DNA of 64,000 bases from the NCBI GenBank assembly GCA_041490445.1, contig JBGPTF010000009.1, positions 101,751 through 165,750 of the forward strand, read 5' to 3'. The notes below the pieces were generated by a model. That model was not told the origin of the DNA. It ran no database searches and saw only the letters and a program-made list of their open reading frames with translations. This stretch comes from JBGPTF01 sp041490445. Lineage in GTDB: Bacteria; Acidobacteriota; Terriglobia; Acidiferrales; UBA7541. The position numbers and the translations under genes were made by a program. Shown here piece by piece: positions 49,988-59,511 of this stretch; position 1 is the stretch's first letter, and every line of letters starts with the position of its first letter.

Positions 49988-51100
49988 TCAGTAGAAGTCC
50001 TTTGTCTCTATGGGCTTACTGCTGAGGCCCAGTTGTAGGACTTCGACCTGGGCATCTCGATCGAAAACCTTTCCGGGGAAGAACCGCTTCACAAGCACGC
50101 GCACCCCTCCGAACGCGATGCCGGCGATCAATGCGAACATGCAGAGGATGCCGGTCCCTGTAATGATCCCAACAACGATCGTCCCCCATCCGGGCTGCGT
50201 GAAGGAGAAGCTCGGCTCATTCCAGGTGAGGTCGGTCTCGTAGCGAACGCGGGAGAGCAGGGCTTCGGCGGCAGTCTTAGAGTGAGAGTTGACGACGAAC
50301 GCTACCAGGGAACTCGTTTGACGCGCGAAAAGGGTCGGCTTGCTTTTGCTGTCTGACGCGGCTGGCCCTTGACCCATGTCTAGGTTAAAGCGCTGCGCCA
50401 GGTCGCGCAATTTCTTGTTGGCAATCTGCGGCGTAGGGTACTCGGTAATGAGGAGCGTGTACTCCTGGCCGTTTATCCGGTAGCGGGCAAGCTCCGCCTC
50501 GGCGCCGTCCGCGAATCCCAGCCAATCGTCGCTTGCCAGGGGCAACAATTCATCCAGCGCTACCGGCCCCAGGACGTAACGGTCCGAGCGCGGTACGCGG
50601 CCTTCTGAAGGCAAATACAGCGGCAGCGGCGGGAGCGACGCCGGCTCGGCGCGCGGCGCCAATTGCTGCGCGAGGGCGGTCAGATCCTCGCGGATGCGAA
50701 CAACATCCTTGGCAGTCGCATCGAGAATCAGGTTTCCGATCAGCAGCAGCACTCGGTCCCGCCCGACGGAAGAGTGCTCGATCAGCTTTGGCCCCGTCAT
50801 ATCGGGGGTGCGCAGAAACGAATACGCCCCATAGGCGGCGCTGGAATCCTTCATCCGATAGAGCGTGGCGGAAAGTGTTTGCACGCCGCGTGTGAAGTCT
50901 CGCCGTTCCGCGAGCGTCGCGCCATATTCGCGCAGCGCTGCCGCGTTGCTGCCGGCCAGCTTCTCCAGGTCGGGCGGTTGCACTGCCGTGACACTCGTTG
51001 AATTCCAGCCCGAGAAGGAGGCCGGCAGGAGATCCTGCGCCGTCGCGGGCAAGCCTACCAGCAGGCAGAGCGATGCAAGGATGAGGAGCCGTCGCAGCAT
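49988..51100 (-). CDS. Secreted DUF6599-like protein with C-terminal membrane helix
   Basis: The 370-residue product has a signal peptide (MLRRLLILASLCLLVGLPATAQ). An N-terminal domain of about 190 residues and a C-terminal domain of about 110 each start with patterns seen in acidobacterial DUF6599 proteins (EYGATLAERRDFTRG; AELARYRINGQEYTLLITEYP). One membrane helix lies near residue 315 (VVGIITGTGILCMFALIAG), followed by a short cytoplasmic tail. No function is known. An alternative GTG start at 51124 would add 8 residues. The amidase gene lies 61 bp upstream on the same strand. Confidence 0.75.
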   Translation of the reverse strand: MLRRLLILASLCLLVGLPATAQDLLPASFSGWNSTSVTAVQPPDLEKLAGSNAAALREYGATLAERRDFTRGVQTLSATLYRMKDSSAAYGAYSFLRTPDMTGPKLIEHSSVGRDRVLLLIGNLILDATAKDVVRIREDLTALAQQLAPRAEPASLPPLPLYLPSEGRVPRSDRYVLGPVALDELLPLASDDWLGFADGAEAELARYRINGQEYTLLITEYPTPQIANKKLRDLAQRFNLDMGQGPAASDSKSKPTLFARQTSSLVAFVVNSHSKTAAEALLSRVRYETDLTWNEPSFSFTQPGWGTIVVGIITGTGILCMFALIAGIAFGGVRVLVKRFFPGKVFDRDAQVEVLQLGLSSKPIETKDFY

Positions 51101-51161
51101 GCTACACGCTTCTATAGACGCCACAATTCTACTTGGGGTTCCCGCAGTGCGCCAGCGGAAG

Positions 51162-53072
51162 CTACTGCCGTTCGCTGACCAGCTTCTGCTGGTTGTAGGT
51201 GAGGCTATTCAGGCTCGCCAGATAGCTTTCGACGCCGCGGAAGAGTCCTTCCGCAACGCGCTGGCGCTGATCGGCCTTCTTCAGCAATCGTTCGTCGCTC
51301 GTGTTGCTGATAAATGAGATCTCCGAAAGGACCGAAGGCATGTTCGCGCCGATGAGCACGACGAACGGAGCCTTCTTTACGCCGCGGCTCTTTTCTGTCG
51401 GGACCGTTAGGCGCAAGCGCTTTGTCAGTGAATCCTGAATGTCCGCCGCCAGTTCCTTCGACTCCTCGATCTTCTCGTTGCGGGCGATTTTTTTGATCAA
51501 GTCCTGCAGCTCATGAATGTTTGACTGGGAGAGCGCATTCTCCCGCGCCGCCACCTCCATCGCCTCCTCCGAGGTGGCGAAATTCAGGTAATAGGTTTCG
51601 ACGCCCCGGGCCGAATGGTCGTGGCTCGAATTGGCGTGGATCGAAATGAACAAATCCGCTTTCTCCTGGTTGGCGATCGCGGTTCGCTCTTCGAGCGGGA
51701 CAAACGTGTCGTCCTTCCGCGTGAAGACGACCTCGGCGCCGGGCAGCTTCTGCTCGATCAGCCTGCCGAGCCGGAGACCCACGTCGAGGCACAGGTCCTT
51801 CTCCATGAGTCCGTGGGGACCGATCGTGCCGGTATCGTGACCGCCGTGGCCGGGGTCAATCACGATGCGGCTGATTTTCAGACCCAGAGCACGGGTCAGG
51901 GAATGCTGTCCGTCGCGCGTTGGTTTTGGTATCTCAGGTGGTGTCAGCTTCTCGGAAACAGTTCTCTCGCCGCGCGCGGACTTGCGAGTGGGAAATGTTT
52001 CCACGGGCCGCGGCTTCGTATTCTCGGCTACGGAATTTTCCGCGGGCCTGGTCTCTGCGGCATTCACTTTCTCAGGCGCAGCGGGTTTGTCCCCGGCTGG
52101 CGTAGAAGCGGCAGCGCCATTCTTTGCGACCACCGGCCCCTGGCCGTGGACATCAATGACCAGCCGGTAGGGATTCGGAAGCAGGAATGCGGAGTATTCC
52201 TTCACTTTGTCCACATCGAGGACGACGCGGACGACCCCTTTCTGATTCTGCGCAACCCGGATCGCCTTGAGAAAGCCGTTCTCGACGTCGAGCGTCTTAC
52301 CTGCGAGCGACGGGCTGAGCTTGGCCTTATAGAGATCGAAATAGATGCGGTCGGGATCGGCGATGCGCCCCGATTGGTATTTCACCGTATCTTCGAGATC
52401 GATCACAATTCGCGTGTAGTTCTCCGCGTTCCACTGGCGAATGCTGGTGACGCGCGGAAGGCGTCGATCCTTTTCGCGCTGCTCTTCGAGCTTGTTGCTT
52501 GAGGCGTGGCTGGCCTTCTCGCGGGCATCGGCGATTTCCTTCAGGGCTTGCCGGGCATCGTCAGCTTTGGGCGAGCGCGGGAAGCGCCGCAGAAATTCTT
52601 CGTAGGTCTCCTGCGACCCATCAAGATTGTCCAAGTCTTCCTGCTGAATCTGCGCGATGGTGAAGAGGGCGTCGGAGCGAAACTTGGTTTCCGGATACTG
52701 TTTCAAGAGGAAGCGGTAGGCATCCACCGATGCCTCGAAGTATTTTGGATCGAATTGTCGGCCCATGTTCTGATACAGCTCGGCGGCGGCCACCAGCGCG
52801 GGAGTCACTTCCGGAGCCGCCGGCGTAATCAGATACACCTTGCGATAAGAGGAGACTAGTCGGAGGTATTCTTTGACGGTGCGGCTCTTCTGCGGCAGGC
52901 CCTCGAGCGAGGCCCGCATTTTCCCGGCTTGCACGTATTGCTCGTGCGCGGCAGCGCGTTTTTGACTTTGGGAATGCGCTGCGGGAACGAGAAACAAAAA
53001 GAAGGCCGCGGTCAGCACGGACCGGACGGCTGGGCGGGTTGTGGCGGACCAGGTCCGCGCCTGGCGTCTCAT
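51162..53072 (-). CDS. N-acetylmuramoyl-L-alanine amidase (AmiC-like, AMIN domain)
   Basis: This cell-wall hydrolase cuts the bond between N-acetylmuramic acid and L-alanine during cell separation. The 636-residue protein has a signal peptide (to about residue 34, AAHSQ), TPR-like repeats (about 45-175), and an AMIN domain (about 215-310, YTRIVIDLEDTVKYQ). A proline/lysine-rich linker comes next, then the Amidase_3 catalytic domain (about 400-620): VIDPGHGGHDTGTIG (zinc H), VFTRKDDTFVPLEERT, FISIHANSS and EISFISN (second glutamate). Its ATG overlaps the stop of the lytic transglycosylase gene by 4 bp. Confidence 0.93.
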   Translation of the reverse strand: MRRQARTWSATTRPAVRSVLTAAFFLFLVPAAHSQSQKRAAAHEQYVQAGKMRASLEGLPQKSRTVKEYLRLVSSYRKVYLITPAAPEVTPALVAAAELYQNMGRQFDPKYFEASVDAYRFLLKQYPETKFRSDALFTIAQIQQEDLDNLDGSQETYEEFLRRFPRSPKADDARQALKEIADAREKASHASSNKLEEQREKDRRLPRVTSIRQWNAENYTRIVIDLEDTVKYQSGRIADPDRIYFDLYKAKLSPSLAGKTLDVENGFLKAIRVAQNQKGVVRVVLDVDKVKEYSAFLLPNPYRLVIDVHGQGPVVAKNGAAASTPAGDKPAAPEKVNAAETRPAENSVAENTKPRPVETFPTRKSARGERTVSEKLTPPEIPKPTRDGQHSLTRALGLKISRIVIDPGHGGHDTGTIGPHGLMEKDLCLDVGLRLGRLIEQKLPGAEVVFTRKDDTFVPLEERTAIANQEKADLFISIHANSSHDHSARGVETYYLNFATSEEAMEVAARENALSQSNIHELQDLIKKIARNEKIEESKELAADIQDSLTKRLRLTVPTEKSRGVKKAPFVVLIGANMPSVLSEISFISNTSDERLLKKADQRQRVAEGLFRGVESYLASLNSLTYNQQKLVSERQ

Positions 53073-53749
53073 TCGTTGGTGAACACTACCCGGCCATTCG
53101 CGTCCACCTCGCGCCGGATGGGAGCCGTTGGAGCTTCCCAGAGCGTGGAGAGGCGGCCGGAGCCGGGTCGGAAGTAGGTCTCGGTTACTTTTTGGACGTA
53201 CGCACGCGTTTCGGCATATCGCGGCACCCCTCCGAAGCGGTCCACGGTGCCCGTGCCCGCATTATACGCGGCAAGGGATTTCGTCAAGTCACCGTTGTAC
53301 CGATCCAACAGGGAACGCAAGAACCGCGCCCCGCCGTCCACATTCTGCTCGGGGTCGAACGCGTTACCAACGCCCATCTGTTCTGCCGTGGCTGGGGTCA
53401 GTTGCATCAATCCCAGCGCTCCTTTGCGCGAGATCGCCAGCGGGTCGCCGCCCGATTCCGCTTTGATCACTGCCCGGAGGAGGGCAGGGTCAAGTTGGTG
53501 GCGCTCCGCAGCATCGCGGACCACTCGTTCCAGCCGGCCGGGCAAAATCACTTGTTCTCCCGTGTTCCGGGTTCGAGGGGTGCTCAAATGCGCCGCCGTC
53601 GAACGCCGGGCGGGCGGCGGATCCGCATTGATATAGACGCGCTTACCGCTCGCATCCGTATAGGATGCAATTTGACCGGGCGTCGGAATGGCTAGGCCTA
53701 AACCTAACCCGGCAACCAGTGCAACCACCCCGATGCAACGCATCACCAT
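53069..53749 (-). CDS. Lytic transglycosylase (SLT domain)
   Basis: The 226-residue exported protein has a signal peptide (residues 1-25) and a short N-terminal segment rich in TDASGKRVYINADP. The SLT catalytic domain (about 95-210) shows the catalytic glutamate in VIKAESGGDPLAISRKGALG, then LMQLTPATAEQMG, NAFDPEQNVDGGARFL and SLAAYNAGTGTVDRFGGVP. It cleaves glycan strands to 1,6-anhydro ends. The following amidase gene overlaps it by 4 bp, so both hydrolases are made together. The start could be the first or third codon (M-V-M). Confidence 0.92.
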   Translation of the reverse strand: MVMRCIGVVALVAGLGLGLAIPTPGQIASYTDASGKRVYINADPPPARRSTAAHLSTPRTRNTGEQVILPGRLERVVRDAAERHQLDPALLRAVIKAESGGDPLAISRKGALGLMQLTPATAEQMGVGNAFDPEQNVDGGARFLRSLLDRYNGDLTKSLAAYNAGTGTVDRFGGVPRYAETRAYVQKVTETYFRPGSGRLSTLWEAPTAPIRREVDANGRVVFTNE

Positions 53750-53851
53750 CTGTTTCAGGAGAAGGCAAAACTATCCTACTTCCAGTTGAGAGACACCCAC
53801 TCACGCCCGGGAGTGGTCGCTCCCCGCGTGGGTTTCTGACGCGGAATTGAA

Positions 53852-56596
53852 TTATAACATCCGCTCGATGAGGGAATAAACTAGGGCGATAGCCTTTTCG
53901 ATACTACCTGTGTCTTTTCCGCCAGCCTCCGCCAAATCCGGTCTGCCACCCCCGGAACCACCGACCTGCCGCGCAAGTTCCTGGACGATTTTGCCCGCGT
54001 GGAGCCGCGCTGTCAGGTCCTTCGTCACCGCAGTGATGAGGGCGACCTTGCCGTCCTCGGCAGTAGCCAGAACTACGACGCCGGAGCCGAGTTTTTGGCG
54101 AAGGGCATCTACAAGTTGGCGCATGGACTCACGGTCCACATCGGCGACGTGCGCGGCGATTACCCGGACATCCTTCACGGATCGCGCTCCTTCCATCAGT
54201 TCGTCCACCTTGGAATGGGCGGACTTCCGCTTGAGGGCTCCAAGCTGTTTTTCGAGCTGGCGAACCGTCTGCGCCTGCCGCTCGACCGCCGCAAGGAGGT
54301 CGTCTTCGCCGCAGTTAAGTGCGGCGGCGATGGACCGAAGCGTCGAAAGCGCACGCTGGTATTCCGCGAGCGAGCCTTGGCCGGAAATTGCTTCGATGCG
54401 GCGCACGCCCGCGGCGGCGGATTGTTCCATCATGATCTTGAACAGGCCCACTTCGCCGGTGCGTCCCACGTGCGTGCCACCGCAGAGCTCCTTGCTGTAA
54501 AAACCGCGAGGCGCGTTGGGGTCGGAGATCGTTACGACGCGGACGTTTTGCTCGGGGTAGCGTTCGCCGAAAAATGCCAGCGCACCGGAAGTCAGCGCGT
54601 CATCGAGCGTCAGGATGTCCGTTTGCAATTCGAAGTTTTGCAGGATCTCGTCGTTCACTTGCTGCTCGATTTCCTTCAGCTCGGCCGGATCCACCGCAGC
54701 GAAGTGCGAAAAATCGAAGCGCAAGTGGTCCGGCGCCACCAGCGAGCCGGCTTGCTTCACGTGCGTGCCAAGAATGTTGCGCAGCGCCGCGTGCATCAAG
54801 TGTGTCGCGGTGTGGTTCCGCATGATGCTGGCGCGCCGGACGCCGTCGGCCACGGTGGCCACACGGTCGCCCACGCGCAGATTCTCTTTCGCCAGGATCT
54901 TGTGCGCGATCAGCCCGGCGACCGGATAATACGCGCCGCGAACCTCGGCCACCTCGAGCGACATGTTTTTGTCGTAAAGTCCGCCCGTGTCCGCGACCTG
55001 GCCGCCCGCTTCCGAATAGATCGCCGTGCGGTCGAGAACAACTTCGGCCTCCGCGCCCGCCGCAAGCTCATTGACCGTGCCGTTTTTCGTGACGATGGCT
55101 TCGATCCGGGAATCGCGTGTTGTCGTTCCGTAGTAGAAATCCGGCTCCGTCTTGAAAGTTTCTGCAAGGTGCGCATAGACGGGATTCGCAGTCTCTTTGT
55201 TCCCACCCTTCCACGAGGCTTTCGCCCGTTGCCGCTGCTCGTCCATGGCCCGGTCGAATTCGCCCCAACTCACGGTAATTCCCGCATCTCGACAGACGTC
55301 CTCGATAAAATCGCGGGGCAGGCCGTACGTATCGTAGAGTTTGAAAGCCAGTGTGCCCGCGTAGGTCAATCGAGTCGCCGGCTTGGATACCGGTTGCGAG
55401 CCGCGCCCGGGAGACGGCGCTGCCGTCACGGACTTGCGCAGCGCCCGCAAATCTTCATCGAGCTTCTTGAGGCCGACATCCACCGTGCGGGTGAACCGGC
55501 GCTCCTCTTCGTCCAGGATGTGGTCCACGCGCGCGGCGGTTTCTAGCAGGTCAGGATAAGCTCCCTTCATCTCGGCGCGGACTGCCGAAGCCATGGGCGC
55601 AAGAAACGGCGTGAGAGCATTCAACATGTGCGCGTGACGCAGCGCCCGGCGGATGATCTTGCGCAGCACGTACCCGCGGCCTTCATTCGACGGAACAACG
55701 CCGTCGGAGATCAAGAACGTCGCCGCGCGAGAATGATCCGCGACAATGCGCAGCGACGGCTGGTTTCGGGAATCCTCGCGGTCGGCGCCGGAAAGGCGAG
55801 CCGCTTCGGCCATCAGCGGCATGAAAACATCAGTGTCAAAGTTGCTGATCGTTTCCTGTAACGCGGCGGCCAGTCGTTCGAGGCCCGCGCCGGTGTCCAC
55901 CGACGGCTTCGGCAGGGGATTCAGGTTCCCCTCGGCGTCGCGGTTGAATTGCATGAAGACGAGGTTCCAAATCTCCAGGTAACGGCCGCAGTCGCAGCCA
56001 AACTCGCAATCCTTGTGCCCCAGATCGGACGCCTCCGCACCCATGTCGTAATGGATCTCGCTGCAAGGGCCGCACGGCCCCGTATCGCCCATTGCCCAGA
56101 AGTTTTCCTTGATGCCGGATTCGTGGATACGCTCTTTCGGGACGCCCTGGGCGACCCACTGCTCGTAGGCCTCGTGGTCGCGCTCAATGCCCTCTTCACC
56201 TTTGAAGATCGAGACGTAGAGCCTGTCCTTGGGAATCCCGAACCACTTCGAGGAAGTTACCAGTTCCCAGGCGAAGGCGATCGCTTCCTTCTTGAAATAA
56301 TCGCCAAAAGAAAAATTCCCAAGCATTTCGAAGAATGTGTGGTGGCGGTTTGTAAAGCCGACATTTTCAAGGTCGTTGTGCTTGCCACCGGCGCGAACGC
56401 ATTTCTGGCAGCTTGTGGCGCGTTTGTAATCGCGCTGTTCGAGGCCGAGAAACACGTCCTTGAACTGATTCATTCCGGCGTTGGTGAAGAGCAGCGTGGG
56501 GTCATTCGCCGGAACGAGCGAAGAACTTCGGACCACGCGGTGTCCGTTATGCTCGAAGTATCTCAGAAACGTGCGGCGAATCTCGTTGCCGGTCAA
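53852..56596 (-). CDS. alaS: Alanyl-tRNA synthetase
   Basis: AlaRS charges tRNA-Ala and edits misacylated serine or glycine. The 914-residue chain has the class II catalytic core with HHTFFEMLGNFSFGDYFKKE. The editing-domain zinc motifs are NHTATHLMHAALR near residue 590 and CGGTH near 703, and a C-Ala region with GGSGGGRPDLAEAGG ends the protein. Start is TTG (MTGNEIRRTFLRYFE) with GAGG six bases upstream. The gap to the upstream recX gene is 128 bp. Confidence 0.97.
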   Translation of the reverse strand: MTGNEIRRTFLRYFEHNGHRVVRSSSLVPANDPTLLFTNAGMNQFKDVFLGLEQRDYKRATSCQKCVRAGGKHNDLENVGFTNRHHTFFEMLGNFSFGDYFKKEAIAFAWELVTSSKWFGIPKDRLYVSIFKGEEGIERDHEAYEQWVAQGVPKERIHESGIKENFWAMGDTGPCGPCSEIHYDMGAEASDLGHKDCEFGCDCGRYLEIWNLVFMQFNRDAEGNLNPLPKPSVDTGAGLERLAAALQETISNFDTDVFMPLMAEAARLSGADREDSRNQPSLRIVADHSRAATFLISDGVVPSNEGRGYVLRKIIRRALRHAHMLNALTPFLAPMASAVRAEMKGAYPDLLETAARVDHILDEEERRFTRTVDVGLKKLDEDLRALRKSVTAAPSPGRGSQPVSKPATRLTYAGTLAFKLYDTYGLPRDFIEDVCRDAGITVSWGEFDRAMDEQRQRAKASWKGGNKETANPVYAHLAETFKTEPDFYYGTTTRDSRIEAIVTKNGTVNELAAGAEAEVVLDRTAIYSEAGGQVADTGGLYDKNMSLEVAEVRGAYYPVAGLIAHKILAKENLRVGDRVATVADGVRRASIMRNHTATHLMHAALRNILGTHVKQAGSLVAPDHLRFDFSHFAAVDPAELKEIEQQVNDEILQNFELQTDILTLDDALTSGALAFFGERYPEQNVRVVTISDPNAPRGFYSKELCGGTHVGRTGEVGLFKIMMEQSAAAGVRRIEAISGQGSLAEYQRALSTLRSIAAALNCGEDDLLAAVERQAQTVRQLEKQLGALKRKSAHSKVDELMEGARSVKDVRVIAAHVADVDRESMRQLVDALRQKLGSGVVVLATAEDGKVALITAVTKDLTARLHAGKIVQELARQVGGSGGGRPDLAEAGGKDTGSIEKAIALVYSLIERML

Positions 56597-56724
56597 GAGA
56601 GCCTCAGGAAAAACTTCGTCAGCGATCGGCGCGGAATGCTTTGGGCATCTCGCGACAAGGCATTATCGCAGACGCATTCGGCGCCCGCAACGCTGAGCAG
56701 GGAGGGCAGCCCGGAGAGGGGAAG

Positions 56725-57264
56725 CTACTGTTCCTCGGGGGAGACGATTTCGCCGGGGGGCTCGACGTCCTGCTCTGCCAGCGCGCGGAGCTGATTACGG
56801 ATCATGTCGGCGGAAAATCCGGCGCGGAGAAGGCTCCGGTAGAGTGAAGCGAGCTTGCGCTGGTCGAGATCCTTCGCGCCGCCGCCAAAACGCGCCAACT
56901 TCTGCCGCAGCCGGGCGCGGACCAGCGTCACTTCATCCGTCTCCGAAAAGGCTTCGTCGAGCGCTGCTTCGATGTGCCGGTCGGGCAAACCACGGGCCCG
57001 CAGTTCGCGCGCGATGCGGAAGCGTCCCTGCCGGCGCGATTGCGCGTGCGCTCGCGAAAACTCGCGGGCATAGCGTGCATCGTCGAGGTACTTGTGCTGT
57101 TTCAGGCGGTCGAGTACCGGACGAACGAGCGACTTTTCCTCCGCGCGCCGTTCAAGCATCGCGCGCATGTCGTGCACGGAGTGCGCGCGTCGCGCCAGGG
57201 CGCGCATGGCCGCCGCGTAGAGCTGTTCTTCGGTCGAGAGCTTGCGCGGGGAACGCGAACGCAT
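56725..57264 (-). CDS. recX: Regulatory protein RecX
   Basis: RecX limits RecA filament extension. The 179-residue protein has the three-helix RecX repeats: AMRALARRAHSVHDMRAML, LDDARYAREFSRAHAQSRRQ, GRFRIARELRARGLP and later SLYRSLLRAGFS. I start at the ATG giving MRSRSPRKLSTEEQLY; a GTG at 57300 would add 12 residues. recA is not adjacent; recX next to alaS is a common arrangement. Confidence 0.92.
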   Translation of the reverse strand: MRSRSPRKLSTEEQLYAAAMRALARRAHSVHDMRAMLERRAEEKSLVRPVLDRLKQHKYLDDARYAREFSRAHAQSRRQGRFRIARELRARGLPDRHIEAALDEAFSETDEVTLVRARLRQKLARFGGGAKDLDQRKLASLYRSLLRAGFSADMIRNQLRALAEQDVEPPGEIVSPEEQ

Positions 57265-57341
57265 GGTGCGCCAAGGATAGCAGAGGTTCACACGGCCCAC
57301 TCAGGGAGTTGAATGAAAAGACAGCCTGGCGGGAGACGAGG

Positions 57342-58487
57342 TCAGCGGCGGCCGGTGCTCTCGAATTCGTTCATCGTACGCTCCATGTCTTCGCGAGCAG
57401 CGTCGGCGGCGGAGCGCACGCCCTGCACCCGCAACTTGAAGTCGTCCGGGTTGGACGCGCGGATCAGGGCCTCTTCGTAGGTGATGAGGCCGCGGGTATA
57501 GAGGTCATAGATCGACTGGTCGAACGTCTGCATCCCATACTGGCTGGTGCCGGCTGCCAGCGCGTCGCGGATCAGGCGAGTCTTGTCCGGGTTCATGATG
57601 CAGTCGCGGATGTAAGCCGTGGCGATCAGGATTTCGACTGCGGGGACGCGGCCCACGCCGTCGGCGCGGCGCACCAGGCGCTGGCTGATGACGGCGCGCA
57701 ATGTGGCGGCCAGTTGCAAGCGAATCTGCTTTTGTTCCGGCGGCGGAAAGACGGCGATGATGCGCTGAATGGTTTCGGTCGCATCGAGAGTGTGCAGGGT
57801 GGAAAGAACCAGGTGCCCGGTTTCGGCCGCGAGCAGGGCCGTCGAAATGGTCTCGAGGTCGCGCATTTCACCGACGAGAATCACATCCGGGTCCTGGCGG
57901 AGCCCGGCGCGCAATGCGGTCGAGAAGGAGGACGTGTCCACCTCCACTTCACGCTGATTGATGAACCCTTTCTTGTCACGGTGGAGATACTCAATCGGGT
58001 CTTCGATCGTGATCACATGTTCGGCGCGCGTTGTGTTGACGCGGTCGATCATCGCCGCGAGCGTCGTCGACTTGCCCGAGCCGGTGGTTCCGGTGACGAG
58101 CACCAGCCCGCGCTGCTCCTCGCAGATCTTGTCGAGTACGCGCGGCAGTTCCAATTCTTCGATCGTGCGGATTTTTGTCGGGATTACGCGAAGCACCATT
58201 CCCACGTTTCCGCGCTGCTGAAACACGTTCACGCGGAACCGCCCCAGGCCCGCCACACCGTACGCCATGTCCAGTTCCGCCGTCTCCTTGAATTTCTGCT
58301 TCTGGCGGTTTGTCATCATGCTGAACGCCATCGAGAGCATTTCTTCGGGTGATATGCGCGTAATGTCCGTCAGCGCATGCAGCACGCCGTCAATCCGCAA
58401 ATAGGGATGGTTGCCGACCTTGAGGTGGAGGTCGGACGCCTTGCTTTCTACGGCGCGTCGGAGGAGGTCGTCAATGATGATGGCCAT
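57342..58487 (-). CDS. pilT: Type IV pilus retraction ATPase PilT
   Basis: PilT is the hexameric motor that depolymerises type IV pili for twitching. The 381-residue protein has the N-terminal PAS-like domain (ASDLHLKVGNHPYLRIDG), Walker A GTTGSGKST near residue 132, the Asp box, Walker B VGEMRDLETI, and the AIRNLIRE-type region (DCIMNPDKTRLI). The ATG giving MAIIIDDLL lacks a strong ribosome site; upstream extension to 58529 is unlikely. It shows that the organism has type IV pili, which gives the ExeA-like ATPase a plausible context. Confidence 0.95.
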   Translation of the reverse strand: MAIIIDDLLRRAVESKASDLHLKVGNHPYLRIDGVLHALTDITRISPEEMLSMAFSMMTNRQKQKFKETAELDMAYGVAGLGRFRVNVFQQRGNVGMVLRVIPTKIRTIEELELPRVLDKICEEQRGLVLVTGTTGSGKSTTLAAMIDRVNTTRAEHVITIEDPIEYLHRDKKGFINQREVEVDTSSFSTALRAGLRQDPDVILVGEMRDLETISTALLAAETGHLVLSTLHTLDATETIQRIIAVFPPPEQKQIRLQLAATLRAVISQRLVRRADGVGRVPAVEILIATAYIRDCIMNPDKTRLIRDALAAGTSQYGMQTFDQSIYDLYTRGLITYEEALIRASNPDDFKLRVQGVRSAADAAREDMERTMNEFESTGRR

Positions 58488-58591
58488 GGCGCAAGAGCCC
58501 CAGTGGAGGGGATTCCTGCACCGTAGCATGCGCCTGAGAGGCGGGCAAGCGTACCGGGTCCGCGCGTTGCGTGGAAGTTAATGCGCGCGGC

Positions 58592-59284
58592 CTACGCTTC
58601 ACGAAGGAACATGGCGTTATAGATCCAGCCGGCCAGCACGCCGCCGAGAAGCGGTCCGGCCCAGTACACGCCGTGATTCGCCCAATGGTGCGCGGCGAGC
58701 GCTGGCCCGAGCGCGCGTGCGGGGTTCATCGCTGCCCCCGTGAAGGGTCCGCCCATCAAAATATCCATGGTGATTGTAAGACCGATGGCAAAGCCGGCAA
58801 TTTTGTTGAACGCGCCCTTTGGATCGGCCGCGGTGGCGAACACGACGAACACCAGAAGAAACGTCATCACGGTTTCGAGCGCCATTCCCTGGACTCTGGA
58901 AAAATCCGCCGCAAGGTCGGGCGTGCCGAGCGAGACAGGACCCCAAACGGAGGCGGGCAGCAGCGATTTCAGGAGGTAGGCCGCCGCGATCCCGCCGAGA
59001 AGCTGCGCCGCCCAATAGCCGAGGGAATCCAACGTGCTCAGCTTCCGGGTCACCCAGAAGCCGATCGTCACCGCGGGATTCAGGTGGCCGCCGGAAACAT
59101 GTCCGATCGCCGTGACCATGATTCCGATCGCGAGGCCGTGGGCTAGGGCGATGCCAAGCAATCCGATGCCCGCTTGCCCGCTGTTTCGGAGAAACTGGTC
59201 GCAGCAGATAGAGCCGGCGCCGACAAAGATCAGGGTAAAGGTTCCGACGAATTCTGCGAAGAGTTTCTGGGGCAGGCTGTTCAC
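58592..59284 (-). CDS. aqpZ: Aquaporin Z-like MIP channel
   Basis: The 230-residue protein has six membrane helices and both NPA loops (GGHLNPAVTIGF and AAMNPARALGP), typical of water channels. The start is GTG after GGAGGAAAGCT. No glycerol gene is nearby, and the short loops favour aquaporin over glycerol facilitator. Confidence 0.93.
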   Translation of the reverse strand: MNSLPQKLFAEFVGTFTLIFVGAGSICCDQFLRNSGQAGIGLLGIALAHGLAIGIMVTAIGHVSGGHLNPAVTIGFWVTRKLSTLDSLGYWAAQLLGGIAAAYLLKSLLPASVWGPVSLGTPDLAADFSRVQGMALETVMTFLLVFVVFATAADPKGAFNKIAGFAIGLTITMDILMGGPFTGAAMNPARALGPALAAHHWANHGVYWAGPLLGGVLAGWIYNAMFLREA

Positions 59285-59511
59285 AGCTTTCCTCCGCCGA
59301 TGAAATCGCGTGACGAACGCTCAACAGGTTGTGGAACGCGCGGGATTGTAGCCGAATCTTTCGAATGAGTCAAAACTGCGAACCGGTCGCGAAGATGGCA
59401 GCATGCGGCCATGCGATCGACCATTCCGAAACGCAAGGCCGAAAAGGAAGGAGACAGCTCACTGGGCGACGGTGTCGTGTAAAAAGATGGATTCTGGATT
59501 CCAAAATCGAG

